In this document: one piece after another, positions 28,239 to 37,687 of the stretch
Layout of the letters: each line of letters starts with the position of its first letter
Numbering within the stretch: the stretch's first letter is position 1
Source: Planosporangium flavigriseum
GTDB taxonomy: Bacteria; Actinomycetota; Actinomycetes; Mycobacteriales; Micromonosporaceae
DNA: 64,000 nucleotides
Direction of reading: 5' to 3'
Assembly: GCF_011947225.1 (NCBI RefSeq)
Contig: NZ_JAATVW010000008.1
Coordinates: 124,001 to 188,000, forward strand
The notes under the pieces: model-generated
What the model saw: only the letters and a program-made list of their open reading frames with translations
Told to the model about the DNA's origin: nothing
Database searches by the model: none
Position numbers and translations under genes: made by a program

Positions 28239-29312
28239 TTAGAGCAGTGACGCGGCGTGCCGTCCGGCGGCCGCGGCGGCCAGGAAGTACGCGTGGTCGG
28301 CGGCCAGGCCGCGCCCCATCGTCGAGAGCGTGACCGGCAGGGCGCGCAGCGCCTCGTCGAGCCCGGCCACGCCGACCGTCACGATCCGGTGCCGCTGCCG
28401 GAGCGGGGCGAGCGCGGCGTCGACGCCCAGGTCCGGGTCCACGCCCGCCGGCACCACCAGGTCGGCCGGCGCCAGGGCGACTCGCCCGTACGCGGTGAGG
28501 CTGTGGTGGGAGACGCCCCGGTGGCGGGCCCGGGGGTCAGCGGCGGAGATGCGCAGCGAACCCACCGGACGGCCGGACAGCGTCGCGGCCGCGTTGACCG
28601 CCTCGCCCACGGCGACGCCGGAAAAACCCCAGGGGGTACCCGTACCGAGGTTGCCCGGCCCCTGCGCCACGACCGCCACGTCGGCGCGCAGGGCATGGCG
28701 CGCCGCGAGCAGGCCGGTGTGCACGTTGGTGGCCTCGAGGTCGCCGCCGAAGGCCTGCCCGACGGTCACCACCCCGGCGAGCCGGTCGGCGAGGGCGTCG
28801 AGCGTGCGGGAGAACCAGGCCGGCAGCGCGCCACCGTCGGTCATCACGTACGCGACGCGCGCGTCGGGCCGGTCGGCGTGCACCCCGGCGACCACCGCGG
28901 GGAGCGCGGAGTGCAGGTCCGCGGTCACCACGGGCATCCCGTCCAGCGAGTCCGACGACTCGAGCACGCCACGGTGGGGTGAGTCGTCCTCGTCGGCGGC
29001 CAGCACGACCGCCTGCAGCGGCGTGTAGCGGGCCTTCACCACGTGTCCCGGCTGGTCGGCGTCGGCGGGCAGCCGGTCGGGTAGCGCGACGACCAGGGCG
29101 TACCCGCCGGTACCCAGGCCCAGGGCGAGCGCGTTGACGTTGAGCAGGACCATGTCTCCGACCTGCGGTTCGCCGACGAGCGCGGGGTAGGCCAACGCCC
29201 GTACCGCCGCCGGATCCTCCGGGCGCCGGCGTTCCAGCGTCACGTCGAGTTCGACCGCGCCCCGCCAGCGGCGACGCAGTCCGGTCACGGTGCCCTGGCG
29301 CCATCGGATCAC
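28239..29312 (-). CDS. DUF3866 family protein
   Basis: 357 residues, soluble. It starts MIRWRQGTVTGLRRRWRGAVELDVTL and has Gly-rich segments (VLLNVNALALGLGTGGYALV, VVAQGPGNLGTGTPWGFSG, RHRGVSHHSLTAYG). I recognise the pattern of DUF3866, conserved in actinobacteria beside pafBC; its activity is not known. The GTG start lies 6 nt after a TAGCGT box, giving a leaderless transcript divergent from pafB. Confidence 0.85.
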   Translation of the reverse strand: MIRWRQGTVTGLRRRWRGAVELDVTLERRRPEDPAAVRALAYPALVGEPQVGDMVLLNVNALALGLGTGGYALVVALPDRLPADADQPGHVVKARYTPLQAVVLAADEDDSPHRGVLESSDSLDGMPVVTADLHSALPAVVAGVHADRPDARVAYVMTDGGALPAWFSRTLDALADRLAGVVTVGQAFGGDLEATNVHTGLLAARHALRADVAVVAQGPGNLGTGTPWGFSGVAVGEAVNAAATLSGRPVGSLRISAADPRARHRGVSHHSLTAYGRVALAPADLVVPAGVDPDLGVDAALAPLRQRHRIVTVGVAGLDEALRALPVTLSTMGRGLAADHAYFLAAAAAGRHAASLL

Positions 29313-29438
29313 CGTGCCACGCTAACGGATCACGCCGTGGCCTCCGCGCCACCCCGCCGGGACACAGTTGATCGTACGTACGTACGGATATCGTCAACCG
29401 TCACCGCAAACACGCCCGGACGCTGCTAGCGTCGGAGC
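29313..29438. promoter_or_regulatory. Divergent leaderless promoters, DUF3866 gene and pafB
   Basis: Both genes have the same -10 hexamer TAGCGT exactly 6 nt before a GTG start: 29324-29319 on the minus strand and 29427-29432 on the plus strand. Between them a CGTACGTACG run near 29375-29384 forms a short palindrome that could bind a shared regulator. Confidence 0.55.
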
Positions 29439-30434
29439 GTGTCGCGCAGCCGCACCGAACGCCTCGTCAACCTCGTCATCTGCCTGTTGTCCACCCGCCG
29501 CTTCCTGACCGCGGCGCAGATCGCCGCGACCGTGCCCGGCTACGAGCACGATCCGTCAGACCCGCGCGACCACGAGGCGTTCCAGCGCAAGTTCGAGCGG
29601 GACAAGGCCGAACTGCGCGACCTCGGGGTGCCGCTGGAGACCGGCACCGCCAGCGTCTTCGACACCGAGCCCGGCTACCGCATCGCACGGGGGGAGTACG
29701 CGCTCCCCGACATTCACCTGGAGCCGGACGAGGCGGCGGCCGTGGGCATCGCCGCCCGGACCTGGCAGCACGCCGGCCTCGCCGCCGCGGCGGCGTCGGC
29801 CCTCGCCAAGCTGCGTGCGGCCGGGATCGACGTCGACCCGCACGCGACCCTCGGGATCGAGCCGGTGGTCCGGGTGGATCCGGCGTTCGAGCCGCTGACC
29901 GCCGCGGTGCGGGACCGGCAGCCGGTGACGTTCGACTACCGCACGCCATCCGACGACCGGCCCACGACCCGCCGGCTGCAGCCGTGGGGCGTGGTCTGCT
30001 GGCGCGGCCGGTGGTACGTGGTCGGCCACGACCTGGAGCGCGCGGCGCCCCGGTGCTTCCGGCTGTCGCGCGTCGTCGGGACCGTGCGGCGCATCGACCG
30101 CCCGGGCGCGTACACCCCGCCCGACGTCGATCTGATCAGCTACGTGGCCAGGTGGTCCGGCCCGCCGGAGCGCACCCGCCGCGCCACCGTCGTCGTCCGC
30201 AAGGGGCGCGGCGCGGGCATCCGCCGCTATGCCGAGGAGATCGTCCCGGGCGACGACGGAGATCGGGTCGTGTTGCGGTACGCCGACGCCGAGGGGCTCG
30301 CCGGGTGGCTGGTCGGCTACGGTGCGGACGTGATCGTCCTCGACCCGCCCGAGGTACGTGACTTCGTGGTCAAGCGGCTGCACGAGATCGTCGGCGCGCA
30401 CCCGTCCGTACGGCAGGAGGCGGCTTTTTCATGA
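29439..30434 (+). CDS. pafB: WYL-domain transcriptional activator PafB
   Basis: 331 residues: N-terminal winged HTH (RLVNLVICLLSTRRFLTAAQ... FQRKFERDKAELRDLGVPLE), then a WYL domain with RRLQPWGVVCWRGRWYVVGHD and a WCX C-terminal extension. PafB pairs with PafC to activate the LexA-independent DNA-damage regulon in actinobacteria; the WYL domain is the presumed sensor of DNA or a nucleic-acid ligand. GTG start 6 nt after TAGCGT. It overlaps pafC by 4 bp. Confidence 0.95.
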   Translation: MSRSRTERLVNLVICLLSTRRFLTAAQIAATVPGYEHDPSDPRDHEAFQRKFERDKAELRDLGVPLETGTASVFDTEPGYRIARGEYALPDIHLEPDEAAAVGIAARTWQHAGLAAAAASALAKLRAAGIDVDPHATLGIEPVVRVDPAFEPLTAAVRDRQPVTFDYRTPSDDRPTTRRLQPWGVVCWRGRWYVVGHDLERAAPRCFRLSRVVGTVRRIDRPGAYTPPDVDLISYVARWSGPPERTRRATVVVRKGRGAGIRRYAEEIVPGDDGDRVVLRYADAEGLAGWLVGYGADVIVLDPPEVRDFVVKRLHEIVGAHPSVRQEAAFS

Positions 30435-31387
30435 GCGGTTCCGCGGACCGGGTGTCCCGGCTGCTCAATCTGGTGCCCTACCTGCTGGCCCGGCCGGGTA
30501 TCGAGGTCGCCGAGGCGGCGGCGGATCTCGGGGTCACCGAGCGTCAACTCCGCGATGACCTGGAGCTGCTGTGGGTGTGCGGCCTGCCTGGATACGGGCC
30601 GGGTGACCTCATCGACATGGCGCTCGACGGCGACCGGGTCACGATCACCTACGACGCGGGTATCGACCGGCCGCTGCGGCTGACCCGTGACGAGGCCCTC
30701 GCGCTGGTGGTGGCGCTGCGGCTGCTCGCCGAGACCCCCGGCGTGGGGCACCGGGACGCGATCGAGCGGGCCCTGGCGAAGATCGAGAGCGCGAGCGGCG
30801 ACGAGGCCGCCCCGCCGGTGACGGTGCGGCTGCCGGGCAACCGGGACCGGCTCGCCGAGCTGCGCTCCGCGGTCGAAAAGGGGCGGGCGCTGCGGATCAC
30901 GTACTACACCGCGGGGCGGGACGAGACCACGGACCGGGTCGTCGACCCGATGCGGGTGCTGGCGGTGGGGGACCGGGCCTACCTGGAGGCGTGGTGCCGC
31001 CGGGCCGAGGGCGTACGGCTCTTCCGCGTGGACCGCATCGACGCCTTCACGTCGCTTTCCGAACCGTCGGCGCCCCCGCCGGGCGCGCACCCTACCGACG
31101 TGCGCGACGGCGTCTTCCGTGCCACCCCAGACCAGCCGCTGGTCACGCTGCGGGTCGGCCGCGGCGCGCGGTGGATCACCGAGTACTACCCGTGCGAGGA
31201 GGTCCGGGCCGAGCGGGGCGAGCACTGGCTGGTCTCGCTGCGCGCCTCCGACCTGTCGTGGGCGCGGCGGCTGGTGCTGGGGCTGGGGCCGGAGGTGAGC
31301 GTCGTCGGGCCGCCCGAGCTGATCGAGGCGGTGGGTGCTGAGGCGCGGACCGCTCTCGCCGTGTACGAGGAGTCGGTCGGGTGCTGA
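30431..31387 (+). CDS. pafC: WYL-domain transcriptional activator PafC
   Basis: 318 residues, same plan as PafB: HTH (RVSRLLNLVPYLLARPGIEVAEAA..LGVTERQLRDDL), WYL domain (LRITYYTAGRDETTDRVVDP, LAVGDRAYLEAWCRRAEGVRLFR) and WCX end. It is the obligate partner of PafB. The ATG overlaps the pafB stop by 4 bp, which keeps the two proteins in equal amounts. Confidence 0.95.
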   Translation: MSGSADRVSRLLNLVPYLLARPGIEVAEAAADLGVTERQLRDDLELLWVCGLPGYGPGDLIDMALDGDRVTITYDAGIDRPLRLTRDEALALVVALRLLAETPGVGHRDAIERALAKIESASGDEAAPPVTVRLPGNRDRLAELRSAVEKGRALRITYYTAGRDETTDRVVDPMRVLAVGDRAYLEAWCRRAEGVRLFRVDRIDAFTSLSEPSAPPPGAHPTDVRDGVFRATPDQPLVTLRVGRGARWITEYYPCEEVRAERGEHWLVSLRASDLSWARRLVLGLGPEVSVVGPPELIEAVGAEARTALAVYEESVGC

Positions 31388-31424
31388 TCGGGTCCGGAGA
31401 CGATCGACGTATTAGAGTCGGTCC

Positions 31425-31667
31425 GTGATCTGGTCGCTCGTGATCGTCCTCGTGGTCGGTTCGTTGCTCCTGCTGGCTGTCGCGGCGGCGCCGCTGCTGC
31501 GGCGGCTGCGTGAGCTGGGCATCGCGGCGCGCCGCCTGGAGTTGCGCGTGGCGGACGTGCAGCGGCTGATGCCAGCGGTGACCGCGCTCCAGAGTCGGGC
31601 CGAGCGGATGCAGCAGGAGGTCGTGGCGGTTCAGGAGCGGGCCACTCAAATTCGGAGTGGTCACTAG
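31425..31667 (+). CDS. Small protein: one membrane helix plus coiled coil
   Basis: 80 residues. An N-terminal membrane segment (WSLVIVLVVGSLLLLAVAAA) is followed by a long amphipathic helix (LRELGIAARRLELRVADVQR..LQSRAERMQQEVVAVQERA). GTG start 6 nt after TAGAGT (31413-31418), again leaderless. It lies between pafC and tatA. Not recognised; its shape would suit a membrane-tethered assembly factor, but this is speculation. Confidence 0.7.
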   Translation: MIWSLVIVLVVGSLLLLAVAAAPLLRRLRELGIAARRLELRVADVQRLMPAVTALQSRAERMQQEVVAVQERATQIRSGH

Positions 31668-31820
31668 CGGATCAGTTGGTTAACAGAGCTGTGCGACCGT
31701 TGACGCCCGGGCCGCGCTGGTCAAGACTTCTTTGCTGACCGATCGCAGTCGGCCTGGGTCCCGTGCATAAACACACGTACCATGAGGTCGGCAGCGACAA
31801 TTACTGTGAGGTGGCTTCAC

Positions 31821-32075
31821 ATGGGTGCTCTCCGACCGTGGCACATCGCCGTTCTGGTGGTCGTGCTGATCCTGCTCTTCGGTGCGAAGCGCCTGCCTGA
31901 CGCCGCCCGCGGCCTGGGCCGTTCGATGCGCATCCTGAAGGCCGAGACCAAGGGCCTGGCCGACGACGACGTGAACGCCAAGGCCGACGCGCAGCACGAA
32001 CGCCAGCCGTTGCCGAAGTCGGAAGACGGGCGGCCGAGCACCGTGGACCCGGTCGAGCGGGTCCGCGACAAGTAA
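31821..32075 (+). CDS. tatA: Sec-independent translocase protein TatA
   Basis: 84 residues from ATG 31821 with GAGGTGG upstream. One membrane helix (PWHIAVLVVVLILLFGAKRLP) with the conserved FGxKxLP hinge, then the amphipathic helix DAARGLGRSMRILKAETK and an acidic tail. It oligomerises with TatC to move folded proteins across the membrane. tatC follows after 3 bp. The tatA-tatC pair after pafC is the common actinobacterial order. Confidence 0.95.
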   Translation: MGALRPWHIAVLVVVLILLFGAKRLPDAARGLGRSMRILKAETKGLADDDVNAKADAQHERQPLPKSEDGRPSTVDPVERVRDK

Positions 32076-32078
32076 ATC

Positions 32079-33026
32079 GTGGCACTCCCCATTCGACGGC
32101 AGCGCGAAGCCCGGTTCAACCGGGCCGCCGACGGCTCCATGACCCTCATGGAGCACCTCCAGGAGCTGCGTAGCCGCCTGTTCAAGGGTTCGTTGGCGGT
32201 CCTGGTCGGCCTGTGCGTCGGATACTTCTTCGCCAGGCAGGCTCTCGATTTCCTGATCACGCCCTACTGCGATCTCAAGGGCGTCAAGCCCGGGCCGGAC
32301 TGCCAGTTCGTGGCGAGCGCCCCGATGGACCCGTTCATCCTGAACCTGCGCATTGCCCTCTACCTGGGGCTGATGGCGGCGGCGCCGATCTGGCTCTACC
32401 AGCTGTGGGCGTTCATCGCGCCCGGTCTGCACAAGCATGAGCGGCGCTACACGTACGCCTTCGCGGCGGTCGCCGCGCCGCTGTTCTTCGCCGGCGCCAC
32501 CCTGGCGTACTTCATCGTCGCCAAGAGCCTGCACTTCTTCCTCGGGGACAGCAGCCAGTTCAACATCACCGTCGGGCTGACCGGCTACTTCGACTTCGTC
32601 ACGAACATGATGTTGCTGTTCGGCGCCGGGTTCGAGTTCCCGTTGATCGTGGTCATGCTCAACCTGGCCGGTGCGGTGTCCGCGCGCAAGCTGTTGAGCT
32701 GGTGGCGCGTGGCGGTCTTCCTGATGTTCCTCTTCGGCGCGGTGGTCACCCCGACCCCCGACCCGTTCGGAATGTCGGCCCTCGCCGGTGCGATGGCCGT
32801 GCTCTACTTCGGGGCCGTCGGGTTCGCGTTCCTCAACGACCGCCGCCGTGAGCGCCGCCGCAAGGCGGAGTTCGGCAACGTCGGCGACGACGAGGTCTCG
32901 CCGCTGGAGTACGACGCGGACCCGATCGAGGCCGGCGAGCCGGTCGACCGGATCTCTTCGATCGACGCGCCGGAGTCGGTGGCCCGGCCAAAGCCCCTCG
33001 ACCGCGGCTACGACGACTTCACGTGA
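32079..33026 (+). CDS. tatC: Sec-independent translocase protein TatC
   Basis: 315 residues, six membrane segments. The signature MTLMEHLQELRSRLFKG (with the Glu that recognises the twin-arginine signal) is near residue 22, and FVTNMMLLFGAGFEFPLIVV near the middle. The C-terminal 60 residues are charged and extend beyond the core, as in other actinomycetes. GTG start 3 bp after tatA. Confidence 0.95.
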   Translation: MALPIRRQREARFNRAADGSMTLMEHLQELRSRLFKGSLAVLVGLCVGYFFARQALDFLITPYCDLKGVKPGPDCQFVASAPMDPFILNLRIALYLGLMAAAPIWLYQLWAFIAPGLHKHERRYTYAFAAVAAPLFFAGATLAYFIVAKSLHFFLGDSSQFNITVGLTGYFDFVTNMMLLFGAGFEFPLIVVMLNLAGAVSARKLLSWWRVAVFLMFLFGAVVTPTPDPFGMSALAGAMAVLYFGAVGFAFLNDRRRERRRKAEFGNVGDDEVSPLEYDADPIEAGEPVDRISSIDAPESVARPKPLDRGYDDFT

Positions 33027-33053
33027 GGCTGATGCGGCCGTACGCTGCTCGCC

Positions 33054-33989
33054 GTGACCACCAGCGCCACGAGCGATGTGACGGAGCCGCCCTGTACCGG
33101 TGAGATCGCGGTGCTCGCCAACCCGTCGGCCGGCCGTGGACGCCTCGCCCGGTTGCTGCCGGAGGTCCTGGCCCGGCTCGGCGGTGCCGGCGCGTCCGTG
33201 CGGCTGTTGGAGGCCTCGGACGCCGCCGGGGCCTCCGACGCCTGCCACGCGGCCGTCGCCGGGGGCGCCGCGGCGCTGGTGGCCGTCGGCGGGGACGGGA
33301 CCGTGCACACCGCCCTGCAGGCGGTGGGCGGGACGCCGGTACCGCTGGGCATCGTCCCGGCCGGCACCGGCAACGACTTCGCCGCGGAGGTCGGGCTGTC
33401 GACGCAGCCGCTCGCCGCGGCCGACGCCGTCGCCGCGGCCCTCGCAGCCGGCCGGACCCGTACGGTCGACCTGGCGAAGCTGCGCTCCGGCGCGGACCGG
33501 ACCCGCTGGTACGGGGCGGTGCTCGGCGCGGGATTCGACGCCATCGTCAACGAGCGGGCCAACGTCATGCGCTTCCCGCGCGGTCCCCGCCGCTACGACC
33601 TCGCCATCCTCGCCGAGCTGGCCCGGCTGCGGCCTCGCCGGTACACGCTGCGCCTCGACGGTGTGGCGCACACCGTCGACGCGGTCCTGGTCGCGGTCGG
33701 CAACACCGCCAGCTACGGCGGTGGCATGCGGATCTGTCCCGCCGCGGACCCGGGCGACGGGCTGCTGGACGTGGTCGTCGCGGGCGCCGTCGGCCGGTTG
33801 ACGCTGATGCGGATCAAGCCTCGGGTCTACCGGGGCACCCACGTGGAGCATCCGATGGTGAGCACGTTCCGTGCCCGTACGGTCGAACTGGACGCCGAAG
33901 GGATCATCGGATACGCCGACGGCGAGCGCGCGTTCCCGCTGCCGGTCACGATCACCTGTGTGCCCGGCGCGCTGACGCTGCTCAGCTGA
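33054..33989 (+). CDS. Diacylglycerol/lipid kinase, YegS/DagK family
   Basis: 311 residues. The catalytic-domain motifs are LANPSAGRGR, VAVGGDGTVHTALQAV and GIVPAGTGNDFAAEVGL, and the C-terminal half has the family's DGEL-like segment YADGERAFPLPV. It phosphorylates diacylglycerol or another lipid with ATP. GTG start 7 nt after TACGCT (33041-33046), so it may be expressed apart from tatC. Confidence 0.9.
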   Translation: MTTSATSDVTEPPCTGEIAVLANPSAGRGRLARLLPEVLARLGGAGASVRLLEASDAAGASDACHAAVAGGAAALVAVGGDGTVHTALQAVGGTPVPLGIVPAGTGNDFAAEVGLSTQPLAAADAVAAALAAGRTRTVDLAKLRSGADRTRWYGAVLGAGFDAIVNERANVMRFPRGPRRYDLAILAELARLRPRRYTLRLDGVAHTVDAVLVAVGNTASYGGGMRICPAADPGDGLLDVVVAGAVGRLTLMRIKPRVYRGTHVEHPMVSTFRARTVELDAEGIIGYADGERAFPLPVTITCVPGALTLLS

Positions 33990-34004
33990 TCCGGCCGGCC
34001 CCCA

Positions 34005-34817
34005 CTACAGCCCGGCGAGGTCGAGCACGGCCGCGATGCCGTTGGCCGTCGCCGGCGGTTGGGCCGGGATGATCAGCACCCGGCAGCCGGCCACCACCGC
34101 CCCGGCGTCGGCGGGAGTGTCACCCACCATCAGCGTCCGCTCCGGGTCAACGCGGAGCCGCCCGCACGCGTACTCGAAGATCGCCGCATCGGGTTTGCAC
34201 CGCCCGACCTCGTACGAGAGCACAAACTCGGTGACGAGATCGGCGAAGCCGAGATGTGCCGTGATCGGCCGGATGTCGAAGCCGATGTTGCTGACCACCG
34301 CCACGGGGATGCCGGCGGCGCGCAGCGCCTTGAGGGTCGGCACCGTATGCGGGTAGGTCACCCACCCACCCGGGCTCAGCAGCCGGTCGTACAGCGCCTC
34401 CGGCAACCCGTCCACGCCGCAGTCCACGGTCTGCGCCAGGCCGGTGTACGTCGCCCGATGCGACCGCGGGTCAAGATCCCGGTCGCAGTAGGCCTCCGCC
34501 AGGTGTGGCGGGACCCGGTGCGGTGCGGGGCCGCCGGCCCGGCCCGCGGTGACGAGCCGGTCCGCGAGGATCGTCGCCCGGGGCCGGTCCAGTTCCACGC
34601 CACAGGTACGGGCCGCCTCGCGTACCCAGGTCACGGGGTCCTCGACCTGCGCGAGCGTGCCCTGGAAGTCGAACAGCACCGCCTGCGGCCGCTCCACCTG
34701 GGCCCGATCCGCTCGCCGGGACGGGTTAACCGCTGGCAGCGGTGACGCCGAGGGGTCGGAGTCCGACTCGTGGTTCTGCTGCGGCGCTTCGGGGCGGTGC
34801 GGCACGCCGAGCACCAT
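34005..34817 (-). CDS. HAD-superfamily hydrolase with Gln in motif I
   Basis: 270 residues if ATG 34817 is used; the frame is open to 34886 and the true start is uncertain. Motif I is VLFDFQGTLAQ: the nucleophile Asp is kept but the second Asp, the general acid/base, is Gln. Motif II (VAVVSNIG), Lys (GRCKPDAAIF) and motif III (MVGDTPADAGA) are intact. In HAD phosphatases loss of the second Asp usually slows hydrolysis strongly, so this may be a weak enzyme or act on a different leaving group. Convergent with the lipid kinase gene and divergent from helY. Confidence 0.85.
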   Translation of the reverse strand: MVLGVPHRPEAPQQNHESDSDPSASPLPAVNPSRRADRAQVERPQAVLFDFQGTLAQVEDPVTWVREAARTCGVELDRPRATILADRLVTAGRAGGPAPHRVPPHLAEAYCDRDLDPRSHRATYTGLAQTVDCGVDGLPEALYDRLLSPGGWVTYPHTVPTLKALRAAGIPVAVVSNIGFDIRPITAHLGFADLVTEFVLSYEVGRCKPDAAIFEYACGRLRVDPERTLMVGDTPADAGAVVAGCRVLIIPAQPPATANGIAAVLDLAGL

Positions 34818-34897
34818 ACCGACCCGACAGGAGACGATTGAAACGAACCGGCCGTCGAGTCGTGGGCTCCGCCCGACAGCCCACAACCTCCGTCCCC

Positions 34898-34909
34898 TAG
34901 CCTTAGGTT
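34898..34909 (+). promoter_or_regulatory. -10 box for helY (leaderless)
   Basis: TAGCCT at 34898-34903, then 6 nt and the ATG of the helicase gene. Confidence 0.5.
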
Positions 34910-37687
34910 ATGACCAGCCCGGCCGAACGGTATGCCGCGGCCCGAAAGCGCGCCGCTGAGGTGGCCCGATTCCCGGCTCTCCATGAGTTCGCCGAGGGGC
35001 TCGGGTTCGAACTGGACGATTTCCAGCGCGAGGCGTGCGAAGCGCTCGAGCGCGGCAGCGGGGTCCTGGTCTGCGCGCCGACGGGCGCCGGCAAGACCGT
35101 CGTCGGTGAGTTCGCCGTCCACCTCGCGCTGCGCGGGAGCGCAGCCGCCGAGCGGCCCGACTCCGACGGTGACGGGCTGCTCCGGAAGTGCTTCTACACC
35201 ACCCCGATCAAGGCGCTGTCCAATCAGAAGTACAACGACCTGGTCGAGCGCTACGGCGCCGAGCAGGTCGGCCTGCTGACCGGGGACAACGCGATCAACG
35301 GTGACGCCCCGGTGGTCGTGATGACCACCGAGGTCCTGCGGAACATGCTGTACGCCAAGTCGTCGGCCTTGCGGGGGCTGGCGTACGTGGTCATGGACGA
35401 GGTGCACTTCCTCGCCGACCCCTTCCGCGGCGCGGTCTGGGAAGAAGTGATCATCCACCTGCCCGAATCGGTGCGAGTGGTATCGCTGTCGGCCACCGTC
35501 TCCAACGCCGAGGAGTTCGCCGACTGGCTGATCACCGTGCGCGGCCACACCGACGTCATCGTCAGCGAGCACCGACCTGTTCCGCTGTGGCAGCACATGC
35601 TCGTCGGCAAGCGGATGTTCGACCTGTTCCACGACCCCGAGGCGGCCGAGAAGCGCGAGGTACACCCGGAGCTGCTGCGCTACACCCGGGAGACGCTGCG
35701 GCGGCTGGGCGAGTACGACGGTCGCGGCCGGCCGGGTCGCGGCCGGCGCTGGATGCCGCCGCCGCGGCCGGACGTCGTCGAGCGCCTCGATCGCGAGGGC
35801 CTGTTGCCGGCGATCGTCTTCATCTTCAGCCGCGCCGGCTGCGCCGCCGCGGTGGAACAGTGCCTGCAGGCCGGTCTGCGCCTGACGGCGCCGGACGAGC
35901 GCATCGAGATTCGGCGCATCGTCGAGGAGCGCACCGCCCACATCCCGAGCGAGGACCTGCAGCTGCTCGGGTACTGGGAGTGGCTCGACGGGCTGGAACG
36001 GGGCCTGGCCGCCCACCACGCGGGGATGCTGCCGGCGTTCAAGGAAGTCGTCGAGGAGCTGTTCGTACGGGGCCTGGTCAAGGCCGTCTTCGCGACCGAG
36101 ACGCTGGCGCTGGGGATCAACATGCCGGCGCGCTGCGTGGTGCTCGAACGGCTGGTCAAGTTCAACGGCGAGGCGCACGTCGACCTGACGCCGGGGGAGT
36201 ACACCCAGCTCACCGGTAGGGCAGGCCGGCGCGGCATCGACGTCGAAGGGCACGCCGTCGTCGCGTGGTCGCCCGAGATCGACCCGCGGCACGTCGCCGG
36301 ACTGGCCTCCACCCGCACCTACCCGCTGCGGTCGAGCTTCCGGCCCTCGTACAACATGGCCGTGAACCTCGTCGGCAGCGTCGGCATGACGGCCTCCCAC
36401 GAGCTGCTGGAGTCCTCGTTCGCCCAGTTCCAGGCCGACCGGTCGGTGGTGGGCTTCGCCCGCCAGGTGCAGCGCAACACCGAGGCGATGCAGAGCTACC
36501 TCGAAGAGATGAGCTGCCACCTCGGCAACTTCGAGGACTACTTCGCGCTGCGGGTGGCGATCGCGGACCGCGAGCGGCAGTTGGCGCGCCGGGGCAAGGC
36601 GCAGCGGCGCGCCGCTGCCGTCGAGTCGGTCGAGCGGCTGCGCATTGGCGACGTGATCCGGGTGCCGCACGGGCGGCGGGCCGGTCTCGCGGTCGTTCTC
36701 GACAACGGCTCCGCCGGGTTCGGCGAGCCCCGCCCGCTCGTGCTCACCGAGGACCGGTGGGCCGGCCGGATCTCGTCCGGCGACTTCGCCGAGCCGGTCG
36801 AGCCGCTGACCCGGGTACGGGTACCCAAGCACTTCAACCACCGTTCCCCGCAGGCACGCCGCGACCTCGCGTCGCTGCTGCGCGACGCCGCCGGGGAGGT
36901 CGACGGGCACCGCCGGCCGCGCCGGCACCGCGCGGACGGCGGCGACGACTCCGAGCTGGCGCGGCTGCGCGACCGGATGCGCAGCCACCCCTGCCACGCC
37001 TGCCCCGACCGGGAGGAGCACGCCCGCTGGGCCGAGCGGCGCTGGCGGCTGGCCCGCGAGAACGAGGCGCTGCAGGAGAAGGTCTCCACCCGGACCGGTT
37101 CGCTGACCCGTACCTTCGATCGGGTCTGCACGATCCTCGCCCAGCGCGGCTACCTCGGCGGCGGGGGCGAGGTGACCCCGAACGGCCAGATGCTTGCGCG
37201 GATCTGGACCGAGGCGGACCTGCTCGTCACCGAGTGCCTGCGGGAGGGCGCATGGGACGGCCTCGACGCCGCTGAGCTGGCCGCCGCGGTGTCGGTGGTG
37301 CTCTACGAGTCCCGCCGGGAGACCGAGGAGCGGGCGTCGGTGCCCCGTGGCGCGCTCGCCGAGGCGGTGGACGACACGCTGAAGCTGTGGGCGGAGCTCC
37401 AGAACGCCGAGTCCGCCCTGGGGTTGCAGCTGACCCGCGAGCCCGATCTCGGGTTCGTCTGGCCGATGTACCGGTGGGCGCGCGGCGAGTCGCTGTCGAA
37501 GGTCCTGGCGAGCGCGCACGGCATCGAGGGCGACATGCCGGCGGGCGACTTCGTGCGCTGGGCACGCCAGGTGATCGACCTGCTCGGCCAGCTCGCCGAG
37601 GCGAGCGGCGCCTCGGCGGAGATCCGCAAGACCGCGCGGCAGGCGATGTCCGCCGTGAACCGCGGGGTGCTCGCGTACACCCGGTGA
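34910..37687 (+). CDS. helY: SKI2/Mtr4-like superfamily 2 helicase
   Basis: 925 residues, the usual length. Motif I CAPTGAGKTVVGEFAVH at about 55, motif II VMDEVHFLAD (DEVH), motif III SLSATVSN, motif VI TGRAGRRGID. A winged-helix and a C-terminal helical DSHCT-type domain follow, as in Ski2/Mtr4 RNA helicases. Mycobacterial HelY is the nearest named relative; the substrate in bacteria is not settled. Between the helicase core and the C-terminus is CHACPDREEH, a small Cys pair. It follows pafBC-tatAC in many actinomycetes. Confidence 0.93.
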   Translation: MTSPAERYAAARKRAAEVARFPALHEFAEGLGFELDDFQREACEALERGSGVLVCAPTGAGKTVVGEFAVHLALRGSAAAERPDSDGDGLLRKCFYTTPIKALSNQKYNDLVERYGAEQVGLLTGDNAINGDAPVVVMTTEVLRNMLYAKSSALRGLAYVVMDEVHFLADPFRGAVWEEVIIHLPESVRVVSLSATVSNAEEFADWLITVRGHTDVIVSEHRPVPLWQHMLVGKRMFDLFHDPEAAEKREVHPELLRYTRETLRRLGEYDGRGRPGRGRRWMPPPRPDVVERLDREGLLPAIVFIFSRAGCAAAVEQCLQAGLRLTAPDERIEIRRIVEERTAHIPSEDLQLLGYWEWLDGLERGLAAHHAGMLPAFKEVVEELFVRGLVKAVFATETLALGINMPARCVVLERLVKFNGEAHVDLTPGEYTQLTGRAGRRGIDVEGHAVVAWSPEIDPRHVAGLASTRTYPLRSSFRPSYNMAVNLVGSVGMTASHELLESSFAQFQADRSVVGFARQVQRNTEAMQSYLEEMSCHLGNFEDYFALRVAIADRERQLARRGKAQRRAAAVESVERLRIGDVIRVPHGRRAGLAVVLDNGSAGFGEPRPLVLTEDRWAGRISSGDFAEPVEPLTRVRVPKHFNHRSPQARRDLASLLRDAAGEVDGHRRPRRHRADGGDDSELARLRDRMRSHPCHACPDREEHARWAERRWRLARENEALQEKVSTRTGSLTRTFDRVCTILAQRGYLGGGGEVTPNGQMLARIWTEADLLVTECLREGAWDGLDAAELAAAVSVVLYESRRETEERASVPRGALAEAVDDTLKLWAELQNAESALGLQLTREPDLGFVWPMYRWARGESLSKVLASAHGIEGDMPAGDFVRWARQVIDLLGQLAEASGASAEIRKTARQAMSAVNRGVLAYTR

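Noticed and set aside
34631-37519. 962-codon minus-strand frame opposite helY
   Set aside because: Antisense shadow; the plus strand carries all helicase motifs.
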